DNA of 25,736 nt. Source: Paenibacillus sp. GTDB lineage: Bacteria > Bacillota > Bacilli > Paenibacillales > NBRC-103111. The stretch spans positions 1 through 25,736 of the forward strand of contig JARBUQ010000007.1 of the NCBI GenBank assembly GCA_029239545.1, given 5' to 3'. Position numbers and translations under genes: made by a program. Shown here piece by piece: positions 15,328-22,727 of the stretch (positions within the stretch are counted from its first letter, which is position 1; every line of letters begins with the position of its first letter). A model generated the notes under the pieces. The model saw only the letters and a list, made by a program, of their open reading frames with translations. It did not search any database and was not told the origin of the DNA.

Positions 15328-17562
15328 CTAATGCTCTTGGATCAATTTGGCGTAAGCCCCTTTACGTTCAAGGAGCTCCTTATGGGTGCCGCGTTCAGCA
15401 ATTTTCCCGCGATGCATAACTATGATTTCATCCGCATCCCGAATCGTGCTCAAGCGGTGAGCAATGATCAGGCAAGTAATGCCTCGCCGCCTGAAGCTGT
15501 CATCTACGATTTTCTCCGTTGCCGGATCAAGAGCACTTGTTGCTTCATCCAGAATTAGTATGGAAGGATTACCCGCAAGTGCCCGAGCGATCTCGAGCCG
15601 CTGCCTTTGACCTCCGCTGAAATTACCGCCATTCTCGGCAATGAGGTGCTCGTACCCGCCGCTGCGCTCCGTAATACTGTCATGAATAGCGGCATCCTTA
15701 GCCGCGCGAATGACATCTGTCTCTGCAATCGTTGAATCCCAGAACGTCAGGTTATCCTTGATCGTACCTTCGAACAAGCTGATATCCTGATCGACAACGG
15801 CCATTGAATTGCCGATTTTCTCTCTCTGAATCTGCTGGCGGGTCTGATTGTCGAAACGAATTTCACCCGACCATGGCTCATATATTCCGGCCACGAGCTT
15901 GGCAACCGTCGATTTGCCGCTTCCCGACCCTCCAACAAGCGCAATCCGCATTCCTGGCTTTAGCGACAGCGAGAAGTTGCTCACAAGCGGCTCCTCCAAC
16001 CGGCTGTAGCCGAAGGAAACATTCTGAATATCCACATAGCCGGACAGCTTGGCTTTGTCCTGATCCACGCTTTTGCCAGCCGGAGCACCCTCACCCTGAG
16101 TCGCTTGTGCCGCGAACTGTCGATCAATCGGATATTGCAGCACATCATCCAATCTTTTCATGCTGCCACCGGCCTCTTGCAGTGATCCGCCCAAATTTAC
16201 CATCTGATTGACCGGGTCGATGAAGCTGGAAGACAGACTTTGAAAAGCTACAAGCATACCAATCGTTAACGCCCCCTCCATCACCTGCAAGCCACCGATT
16301 GACAGAATGATAACGGAGCTTACACCGGATAGAAGCGTAGGTACAGCGTTCAAGAACTGATTGGATACTCCGAACTGCTGCGTGGAGTTCATCAGCTTCC
16401 CTTGGTACCCCGACCATTTGGCAAAAAAATCAGATTCAGAGCCGTTCGACTTCAACGTCTCTATGATCTGCAGTCCATTCATCGATACCCCTTGCATCTT
16501 TCCGCCTTCTTGGAGCAGCCGCTGGTTCTGATCATTGCGGCTTCGAGATATGTAACGTAAAAATACGATGTTGAGCAGGGCAACACCGATAGCGATTAAT
16601 GTGAGTGTTATGCTGTATTGCAGCATCAGAATCAAGTAAAAAATAATCATGAAACAGTTGAGCATAGCAACCGCCAGCTCCCCGGAGAGCAATCGAGCTA
16701 CTCGATCGTTGATCATAACGCGGGAGCCGATCTCTCCGCTGTAACGCTGTGCGAAGAAATCAATCGGCAGACGCAGCACATGCCAGAAAAAGCGGCTTGA
16801 GGAGCTGAGCGAGAACTTCGTCTCCAGCCGCAGCAGGAAGTAGCGCTGCAGCCATGTCAGTGAAGCACGCATCACAGCCGTCATGCCCATCCCGATCAGC
16901 AGTGGGATCAGCCAGTCGGTCATGCGGCCTAATAACACATTATCGATAAATATTCTTGTAAATGTAGGGATCACAAGGCCAGGAATAACCAGGAACAAGC
17001 CGGCAACAATAGCGAATATCAATGCGCTTTCCGAGCCTCGCAGTCTGGAGAACAGGGAAGCCAGCATGTTCGGAGACTTGCCCTTCGGGACATACTCGGC
17101 AGACGGCTCCATTACAATGACGACTCCTGTGAAGGATTGATCAAACTCACTATAGGTCACCACTCGGGGACCGCTTGCCGGATCATTCAAAAACACTTTA
17201 TCCTTGTCAAAGCCTTCAAGCACAAGAAAATGATTAAAGTTCCAATGGATGATTAGCGGAAAACGCATGTATTTCAATGCTTCCGGCTCTTTGCGGTAGC
17301 CCTTGGCAATCATGCCATATTTCTTCGCAGCCTTCAGAACGTTGCTCGCCTTGCTGCCATCCCGGGAAACACCGCATTCAATTCGCAGCTCCTCTAGAGG
17401 GATGAAGCTCTTATAATAACCAAGAACGATTCCTAGTGCCGCTGCTCCGCATTCTACCGCTTCCATTTGAAGTACCGTTGGCGTTTTAACCCGTTTGGCC
17501 ACCTTCTTGGGTAATTCCGCAGAACTGGCTGCAGGGGATGTTGTCTTGTCCTTTGACACCAT
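15328..17562 (-). CDS. NHLM-type ABC exporter 1 with C39 leader peptidase
   Basis: A 744-residue peptidase-containing ABC transporter. The N-terminal C39 domain has VLQMEAVECGAAAL with catalytic Cys38, NHFLVLEGF with His111 and NDPASG with Asp127, a complete triad. A six-TM exporter domain spans about 170-460. The ATPase has Walker A GGSGSGKST (about 543), signature FSGGQRQRL, Walker B LILDEATSALD and IAHRLST. Such proteins cut precursors after Gly-Gly and export the core. Both Gly-Gly peptides in the cluster (11873 and 4985) are plausible substrates. ATG start; AGGAGGTGA lies upstream with somewhat long spacing. It follows the HlyD-like gene by 20 nt. Confidence 0.95.
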   Translation of the reverse strand: MVSKDKTTSPAASSAELPKKVAKRVKTPTVLQMEAVECGAAALGIVLGYYKSFIPLEELRIECGVSRDGSKASNVLKAAKKYGMIAKGYRKEPEALKYMRFPLIIHWNFNHFLVLEGFDKDKVFLNDPASGPRVVTYSEFDQSFTGVVIVMEPSAEYVPKGKSPNMLASLFSRLRGSESALIFAIVAGLFLVIPGLVIPTFTRIFIDNVLLGRMTDWLIPLLIGMGMTAVMRASLTWLQRYFLLRLETKFSLSSSSRFFWHVLRLPIDFFAQRYSGEIGSRVMINDRVARLLSGELAVAMLNCFMIIFYLILMLQYSITLTLIAIGVALLNIVFLRYISRSRNDQNQRLLQEGGKMQGVSMNGLQIIETLKSNGSESDFFAKWSGYQGKLMNSTQQFGVSNQFLNAVPTLLSGVSSVIILSIGGLQVMEGALTIGMLVAFQSLSSSFIDPVNQMVNLGGSLQEAGGSMKRLDDVLQYPIDRQFAAQATQGEGAPAGKSVDQDKAKLSGYVDIQNVSFGYSRLEEPLVSNFSLSLKPGMRIALVGGSGSGKSTVAKLVAGIYEPWSGEIRFDNQTRQQIQREKIGNSMAVVDQDISLFEGTIKDNLTFWDSTIAETDVIRAAKDAAIHDSITERSGGYEHLIAENGGNFSGGQRQRLEIARALAGNPSILILDEATSALDPATEKIVDDSFRRRGITCLIIAHRLSTIRDADEIIVMHRGKIAERGTHKELLERKGAYAKLIQEH

Positions 17563-17582
17563 CGGTTCGGTTCACCTCCTTG

Positions 17583-18548
17583 TTATTTGAATTGAGGAAT
17601 AACGGATGCGATCGGGCGTTGTTTGCTTACGGTAATCGCTCCGCTTACTAAGGTGCCGCTATTCATAACAACAGGAGGTCCGTTATCCGTAGACCATGCA
17701 TATCCGCTGAACGTCCGGTTATCCGGAACAAGATCGACCCGCACCTCAAGGGCAACCCCTTGCTGGGCCATTTGTTGAACGAGACCTTCGTTGCCAAGCT
17801 TGATCATCATCCCCTGGAGTGTCGCGGGAAATTCAGATACGGAGATCACACGACCAATCATAAACCCATACTCTTCACGATTAATGGAGCTCGGGGATAG
17901 CTGGACTTCCATTCCGGGGAGCAGCTGTTTGCCCTGATGGGCAGGCACGTACAATACCGCTTCCAGTTCCTTCATATTCGCACCGCTGGTCTCCATTGTA
18001 AGAATAGCTGTGCCATGGTTAACATAATTTCCTTTGCTAACCTTTACCTCCAGCACACGCCCTGAATAGGGACTTATAATTCTGGCAGCACTCTCGTATT
18101 CATCCAATAAGCTGGCATAAGTGCTCTTTAATGTCTCTAACTCCTTGCCCGTTCCTGCAGCAGATGAACCCGCTGCCTGATCCGCCGTTAACTTCGCTAT
18201 GCCCGCTTTGACCTGCTTCAGATGCTCCAGCAGCTCAGGCTGCTCCACACGCGCAATTACGTCACCCTTGGCAACCGTATCATGCTCCGACACGCGCAGA
18301 TCGGTAATTGGCCCGCTTGAAGCTGAGAATATGCCCTGCAGTCCTCCCGGTCTGATCAGGACTCCTTGGCTATTGACCTTGGTGGACAGGCTTCCGAAGA
18401 TGCCCCAATATATGGCTACTGCAAGCAGAAGCCCTAGCGCGCCAAGCGCCAGCCAGCCTCGCGGCGAGGTTACCTTGACCAGAGTATCCAGCTGTTCAGG
18501 AGAGGACAGCCGTTCCATAGACACCTTGCGAAATACTTGATTGTTCAT
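17583..18548 (-). CDS. HlyD-like membrane fusion/secretion adaptor (NHLM type)
   Basis: A 321-residue protein with a short cytoplasmic N-terminus, one TM helix (about 33-50, ALGALGLLLAVAIYWGIF), a beta/lipoyl-like half (GVLIRPGGLQGIFS and VARVEQPELLEHLKQ), a helical hairpin of about 35-45 residues, then the second lipoyl half (SPYSGRVLEVKVSKGNYV) and a C-terminal beta region (LVPDNRTFSGYAWS). This is the NHLM bacteriocin secretion protein architecture. In Gram-positives it would link the ABC exporters with the outside across the wall. ATG start, with an AAGGGG ribosome site. It lies between the orphan LIV-type binding lipoprotein and exporter 1 with gaps of 18-20 nt, so it is in the same transcript. 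Confidence 0.93.
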   Translation of the reverse strand: MNNQVFRKVSMERLSSPEQLDTLVKVTSPRGWLALGALGLLLAVAIYWGIFGSLSTKVNSQGVLIRPGGLQGIFSASSGPITDLRVSEHDTVAKGDVIARVEQPELLEHLKQVKAGIAKLTADQAAGSSAAGTGKELETLKSTYASLLDEYESAARIISPYSGRVLEVKVSKGNYVNHGTAILTMETSGANMKELEAVLYVPAHQGKQLLPGMEVQLSPSSINREEYGFMIGRVISVSEFPATLQGMMIKLGNEGLVQQMAQQGVALEVRVDLVPDNRTFSGYAWSTDNGPPVVMNSGTLVSGAITVSKQRPIASVIPQFK

Positions 18549-18566
18549 GGTTTTCTTGGCCCCTTC

Positions 18567-19736
18567 CTAACGCTTCACATATTCGAATGTTCCATTGCGC
18601 ACTTGCTTCATGACGATGGGCATGCTGTTCAAATTGCCGTCTTCCGAGAAGACTCTCTTACCGGACGCACCTTCCCAATCCTTAAGCTTGTATAACTCCT
18701 CCGCAATTCGGGACGGTACTCTCGAATTGGCTTTCTGAATAGCATAAGCAAGCAGATGCAGGCTATCGTAGCCTTGAGCTGCCCATTTGTTCGGCTCTAC
18801 ACCGTACTTGCTTTTGAATTTCTTTTGAAATTGTTCGTTCTGAGCTGTAGGAGCTGTAGGATGAAAGATGGAGGCGATTACGGTTCCTTCAACTGCCGAG
18901 CCGCTGGAGGCGAATTCCTTGGAGTCCAGACCGTCTCCTCCCATAACTGGAACCGTCATGCCTGCCTTGCGCATCTCCTTAATAAAAGCGGTGCCATCTG
19001 CAGTTGTTCCTGCCATAAACACAAGATCGCAATCAAGAATAGCCCACTTGTCCGTGAGCCGCTTCACATCTGCGGAATTTTTATAGCCCGAAACCCGGTC
19101 AATAATATGCAGGCCCGCTTCACGAGCCTTGTCCTCGAAAGAATTAGCCAATCCCCTGCCGTATTCATCATCCACATAATAGATGGCTATGTTCTTATAC
19201 CCTTTCTCCTGCGCATATAAAGCTAATGAATTGCCCAGTTGAACGTCATCGGGAATGTTCCGAAAAACGAGCTTCGTGTTGTTCTCGGTCAGCTTCGGAG
19301 AGGTAGCAGCAGGCGCCAGCTGCAGGATCCCGGCATTCTCATAAATAAGCGAGGCAGGTATCGTAACCGAAGAGCTGCGATGCCCAATAACAGCAGAGAC
19401 GCTCTTGTCATCCGCGAAGCCCTGTGCGATCGACAGTCCTGCAGTCACGGAGGCTTCATCATCCTCCAGTACAAGGTCAATGCGCTTGCCGTTTAATACG
19501 CCCTGCTCATTTATTTCCTCCAGCGCCAGCTCCAGACCTTCGCGAAATAGATCATTCTGTTTGGCAAAAGGCCACACTGCACCTATCTTCACATTACCCG
19601 AGCTCTTGCGCAGGGCATTTTCACGCGCCTCGCCAGCCCCTCTGTCAGATGAACAGCCAGTGGCCAACAATGATATCAGCACAGCGGAAATGGCCCATTT
19701 CTTCAATTTGTTTAAGGAATGAGATGAATTATTCAA
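18567..19736 (-). CDS. Orphan branched-chain-amino-acid-type (type I fold) binding lipoprotein
   Basis: A 389-residue lipoprotein with lipobox LLATGC (Cys28). The mature part follows the Leu/Ile/Val-binding family: KIGAVWPFAKQNDLFREGLELALEEINEQG, then LVLEDDEAS, SAVIGHRSSSVTIPASLIYENAGILQLAPAATSPKLT, and AIYYVDDEYGRGLANSFEDKA. No LivHMGF permease or ATPase genes are present. It is the first gene of the long minus-strand transcript, directly behind the operator array at 19796. The start appears to be TTG at 19736, about 13 nt from AAGGAGG, a weak arrangement; no better in-frame ATG/GTG is seen. Possible roles are sensing or capture of the exported product or an amide ligand for the kinase; both are inference. 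Confidence 0.88.
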   Translation of the reverse strand: MNNSSHSLNKLKKWAISAVLISLLATGCSSDRGAGEARENALRKSSGNVKIGAVWPFAKQNDLFREGLELALEEINEQGVLNGKRIDLVLEDDEASVTAGLSIAQGFADDKSVSAVIGHRSSSVTIPASLIYENAGILQLAPAATSPKLTENNTKLVFRNIPDDVQLGNSLALYAQEKGYKNIAIYYVDDEYGRGLANSFEDKAREAGLHIIDRVSGYKNSADVKRLTDKWAILDCDLVFMAGTTADGTAFIKEMRKAGMTVPVMGGDGLDSKEFASSGSAVEGTVIASIFHPTAPTAQNEQFQKKFKSKYGVEPNKWAAQGYDSLHLLAYAIQKANSRVPSRIAEELYKLKDWEGASGKRVFSEDGNLNSMPIVMKQVRNGTFEYVKR

Positions 19737-20031
19737 TGTGAGAATTGTCCCTCCTTACGATTTGCCACTCTCTATATCAGAATTATTGTAAGTCAGTGGT
19801 AATCAAGTAACAATTAAGGCAGGGTTAAGTTTAGTTCAATTTTATTTCAAGTGATGAGTCTAAGGGCGTGCATCGGAAGAACTATTTATTCTTAAACTAG
19901 AGAAATATGGATAAAATAAATGGTTTTATACAATATTTCGCCATACACTCGACGCAATTGACGGCTATAATGAGGTTGATGGAGAAAAAAGTCAGCAAAT
20001 TCAGAAGAATTTATTAGAATGGAGACCCGAC
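19737..20031. promoter_or_regulatory. Divergent control region with five 11-bp direct repeats (19796-19850)
   Basis: This 295-base gap separates the minus-strand cluster from the plus-strand response regulator. On the minus strand, 11-mers start at 19850 (TTGAA), 19839 (TTGAA), 19828 (TTAAC), 19817 (TTAAT) and 19806 (TTGAT). A -10-like TACAAT (19785-19790) begins 16 nt after the start of the last unit. The period and half-site match the array before the precursor gene. On the plus strand a TATAAT at 19966-19971 could be the -10 of the regulator gene, but no good -35 is seen at 16-18 bp. GGAG about 8 nt before 20032 is the regulator's ribosome site. Confidence 0.7.
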
Positions 20032-20736
20032 ATGTTGAACAAAACGATACTGGTCGTCGATGACGATCCGGATATTAACGAGCTGCTTAAGCTATCGCTT
20101 AGCAGAGAGGGGTACAACATCATTCCTGCCTTTCGCGGGTCCGATGCGATTGTCAGTATGGAGAAATTCAATCCGGATCTTATTATTCTTGATGTACTGC
20201 TGCCTGATATGGATGGATTCGAGCTATGCCGGGTGCTGCGGAAAACAAGCAATGTTCCCATTCTGTTCCTTAGCTGCAAGGACGATGACAGCGATAAGGT
20301 GCTCGGACTTGGTCTAGGGGGCGATGATTATATATCCAAGCCTTTCAGCCCAATAGAGCTGGTAGCAAGAGTCAAGGCGCATATGCGCAGAAACTATTCG
20401 TTGAACGACAAAGAGAAGGACAGTACGGAGCTTAAATTTCCAGGCCTGACCATCGATCGCTCAACCCACAGAGTCATGGTGGATGGTCAGCATGTGGCCC
20501 TTTCCGCCAAAGAATTCAAGCTTCTCTTCCATCTGGCCCAGAACCCTAATCGGGTCTATAAGAATGATCAGTTATTCAGCCTGTTATGGGATGAGCATTT
20601 TCTGGGCGATCCCCACACCGTCATGGTACATATATACAATCTTCGCAAAAAAATCGAAATAAACCCCGCGAAGCCCAAGTACATCATGACACTTCGAGGG
20701 GTCGGATATAAGTTTAATGACAAACAGGGGGAGTAG
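20032..20736 (+). CDS. OmpR/PhoB-family response regulator, candidate cluster activator
   Basis: A 234-residue two-domain regulator. The receiver domain has DDDPD at 10-14, phospho-acceptor Asp54 (LIILDVLLPDMDG) and Lys103 (ISKPF). The C-terminal winged helix (about 130-230) has the family's ALSAKEFKLLFHLAQN, VYKNDQLFSLLW and VMVHIYNLRKKIE followed by LRGVGYKF. It is transcribed away from the cluster and has no kinase gene next to it; the hybrid kinase at the far end of the cluster (707-4042) is the nearest sensor. An 11-bp repeat array, the geometry used by this family, lies in its divergent control region and again before the precursor gene. ATG start with GGAG at 8 nt. An orphan AAGGAGG follows its stop codon with no gene behind it. 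Confidence 0.95.
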   Translation: MLNKTILVVDDDPDINELLKLSLSREGYNIIPAFRGSDAIVSMEKFNPDLIILDVLLPDMDGFELCRVLRKTSNVPILFLSCKDDDSDKVLGLGLGGDDYISKPFSPIELVARVKAHMRRNYSLNDKEKDSTELKFPGLTIDRSTHRVMVDGQHVALSAKEFKLLFHLAQNPNRVYKNDQLFSLLWDEHFLGDPHTVMVHIYNLRKKIEINPAKPKYIMTLRGVGYKFNDKQGE

Positions 20737-20775
20737 CTATTAAGGAGGAACACCGTAGAGTAAGGGAGCGCATAA

Positions 20776-21177
20776 TTACGAGTCGCGGATCTGAACAATG
20801 TGCAATCCTTCCATCACCAGCTTATTCCATGCCTGATCTGTCGTGACAACAGGAAGCTGCAGCTTCAAACCAAGCGCAACACAGGCACGATCCCCTAGCG
20901 AAAGTCCGAGGCTTCGCGTCGTGGTACGCAGATTGCCGACGGAGACAGCGTCCTCTACCTGAAAATCACTGATCTGAAGGCCAGCCAAATTCAAGTAGGA
21001 GACAACAGTAGTGGAGGAAGCTCCCAATTCAGCCAGCTTGGTAACTACTTCCGCTGCGTTCACCGCAGAGATCACAGCACCCTCCAAAAGCATTTCGGCG
21101 ACTAGTTCCGCTCCTGGTTCACGGTTCAACCACGCTAATACAGCAGATGCGTCCATTACGCGTACCGGGCTACTCAT
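20776..21177 (-). CDS. vapC: VapC-type PIN-domain toxin
   Basis: A 133-residue PIN-domain protein. The acidic metal-binding residues are visible: Asp9 in VMDASAVLAWL, Glu43 in NAAEVV, Asp96 in LSLGDRACVALG and Asp114 in TTDQAW. VapC toxins are magnesium-dependent RNases that usually cut tRNA or rRNA. Its ATG overlaps the 3' end of the antitoxin gene by 8 bases, a typical toxin-antitoxin arrangement giving coupled translation. It converges on the response regulator gene, with 39 bases between them. The catalytic set looks complete, so the toxin is probably active. The pair is unrelated to the peptide cluster by function and may be a later arrival. Confidence 0.9.
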   Translation of the reverse strand: MSSPVRVMDASAVLAWLNREPGAELVAEMLLEGAVISAVNAAEVVTKLAELGASSTTVVSYLNLAGLQISDFQVEDAVSVGNLRTTTRSLGLSLGDRACVALGLKLQLPVVTTDQAWNKLVMEGLHIVQIRDS

Positions 21178-21424
21178 CCTGAGCCTCTCTCTTGCGCTCC
21201 TCTATCAACTCATCCGACAGTGAGCGTTCCTTACTATTTGTTCGATATGCACTCATCTGCTCCTGTACATAAGCAATGGCTTGGAGGCGAGTCAAGAGAA
21301 GCATTTTGTCGTTCTCCATATGCAGAATTAATTCATCCCCGACATCAACACCAAGCGCTTTGCGGAATTCTGCTGGGATGACTATACGCCCACCTTCACT
21401 GATTTTAACCGGCGCCTTCTTCAT
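21170..21424 (-). CDS. vapB: VapB-type AbrB/MazE-fold antitoxin
   Basis: An 84-residue protein with an N-terminal swapped-hairpin AbrB DNA-binding domain: VKISEGGRIVIPAEFRKALGV then GDELILHMEND. The acidic and basic C-terminal tail (about 55-84) should bind and block the toxin. ATG start with GGAGG 8 nt upstream. It is the first gene of the pair and is expected to repress its own promoter, as this family does; repeated TGACA-containing segments lie between promoter and start codon and could be the operator (inference). Confidence 0.9.
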   Translation of the reverse strand: MKKAPVKISEGGRIVIPAEFRKALGVDVGDELILHMENDKMLLLTRLQAIAYVQEQMSAYRTNSKERSLSDELIEERKREAQDE

Positions 21425-21436
21425 ATGTCACTCCTC

Positions 21437-21504
21437 CATCCTATATGTCAATTTATATATCCTTTTGTCATTTCATTATAACAATGTCATTAGTAGTTTG
21501 ACAA
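21437..21504 (-). promoter_or_regulatory. vapBC promoter and possible autoregulatory site
   Basis: On the minus strand TTGTCA (21499-21504) and TATAAT (21475-21480) are 18 bp apart, a strong sigma-A match. Downstream, before the vapB ribosome site, two similar segments TGACAAAAGGATAT and TGACATATAGGAT lie in tandem and would suit binding of the AbrB-type antitoxin. Confidence 0.6.
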
Positions 21505-21591
21505 CTGCAATACCCTCCAAAAATCGAAACAAACCCAGCTGAGCCCAAGTCTTCACTGGTACTTCGCAGGGTTTGTATTTATTCGCGGTTG
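21502..21591 (+). pseudogene. Decayed 3' fragment of an OmpR-type response regulator gene
   Basis: Translated on the plus strand, this stretch gives KIETNPAEPKSSLVLRRV from 21520. The intact regulator at 20650-20712 encodes KIEINPAKPKYIMTLRGV in the equivalent place. The shared letters are K, I, E, N, P, A, P, K, L, R and V, and the DNA also matches in blocks (for example AGCCCAAGT and ACTTCG). The frame has no start codon or receiver domain, is closed by a stop just upstream (21499-21501), and loses the final GYKF. It is a remnant of a second regulator gene or of a duplication, now separated from the intact one by vapBC. Confidence 0.6.
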
Positions 21592-21608
21592 ATCCACCCC
21601 TTCGGCAT

Positions 21609-22715
21609 TCACTCCTTCTGGACTAGATAAGCCTCAAGCGCCTGCGCAAAATCGGTTCCAAATAATCGGCATTTATCGGGTGTAAAAATCATGCTGTCTT
21701 TACCGAAATACGGAAATTCAAAGGTAAATACAAGCTTCATGTTCTGTCTTTCAAAATATGCACTGCAGTTCGTTCCGTGCGGCTGATTCCAATCCTCGCC
21801 CATTTCAATATCATGAACTGGATCATATGTAATATCGCCAGACCCAGCACGATGACTGGTCATGGACTGCAGCAGGCGGCCGAAGCGTTCGTTCTCTTCC
21901 TTGCGGGGCGAAGCCTTCTTCACAATAAATGGAGTATCATTACGTCCTCCCCACTTGAAGGGGCTGTGGAAATCAATGCCTACTGCCAGATCATGTAACT
22001 TCACATAATCAGCAATGGCTTTAGTAGAATTATAGATCGGATTCAGTATGTAATCCCGGTTGTGATCATGAGGCGCTCTGGATTTTCCCTGATCCCCGTT
22101 CTCGACACCATCTATATCTACAAAAGGAATAAAATGAATGAGAAAATGTTTCAAGAATGAAGATTCCGTTTGAGCCAGGTAGTGCTCTAACAGACCTTCC
22201 AGCAAATAAGAGGGCGGTGATTCACAGGCATGATGTCGGCTAGTCATAATAATATGCTGATCAGCAAAGGGATTGCCGATTAACAGCAGAGGAACAGGCC
22301 GCAGCTGCTCCGAATAGGTGAACAGCTTTCTTGTGACAAGCGAATGATTCGAGATGCGGGAATAAAAGCTTTCAAAATGATGAAGCTGGTAAGGAAGGGA
22401 GAAGCAGAAATACACGATCTCTGCATCCCCAAACTCATATTGGAAGGAATGGGCGGTTGTAACGGAATCAGCACCCAGCCAATCCCATCTAATCCCGTCC
22501 GTACTTACTGCAGGTCCCCACGGTCCAATGACTTCACCATTCTGAAATTCGAATGTAACGGTTTGGGCCTTAACCGATTCCACACGGAAGTTCCAATAAA
22601 ACCACCAGCCTTCCGTATCCCGCATTTCCTGTTCTACTTTCACAACAGGTTCATCTATGGAGACGACATGAATATTGCCCCCGGCATACTTGCTGTTTAT
22701 GATTAGGTTTGGCAC
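21609..22715 (-). CDS. M14-family zinc metallocarboxypeptidase
   Basis: A 368-residue protein. Residues about 1-130 form a beta-rich N-domain (GWWFYWNFRVESV, VTFEFQNGEVIGPWGP) as in cytosolic-carboxypeptidase-like M14 members. The catalytic domain has the zinc motif His162-x2-Glu165 (RHHACESPPSY), substrate-binding HNRDY (218-222), third zinc ligand His250 in DFHSPF, and catalytic Glu333 in FTFEFPYFG. No signal peptide is seen, so it probably acts in the cytoplasm. The start is GTG with GGAGGGTGA upstream. It lies 12 nt after the ABC binding-protein gene, so it is the last gene of that operon. It may process an imported peptide or glycopeptide ligand (inference). Confidence 0.9.
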   Translation of the reverse strand: MPNLIINSKYAGGNIHVVSIDEPVVKVEQEMRDTEGWWFYWNFRVESVKAQTVTFEFQNGEVIGPWGPAVSTDGIRWDWLGADSVTTAHSFQYEFGDAEIVYFCFSLPYQLHHFESFYSRISNHSLVTRKLFTYSEQLRPVPLLLIGNPFADQHIIMTSRHHACESPPSYLLEGLLEHYLAQTESSFLKHFLIHFIPFVDIDGVENGDQGKSRAPHDHNRDYILNPIYNSTKAIADYVKLHDLAVGIDFHSPFKWGGRNDTPFIVKKASPRKEENERFGRLLQSMTSHRAGSGDITYDPVHDIEMGEDWNQPHGTNCSAYFERQNMKLVFTFEFPYFGKDSMIFTPDKCRLFGTDFAQALEAYLVQKE

Positions 22716-22727
22716 AGCTTCACCCTC

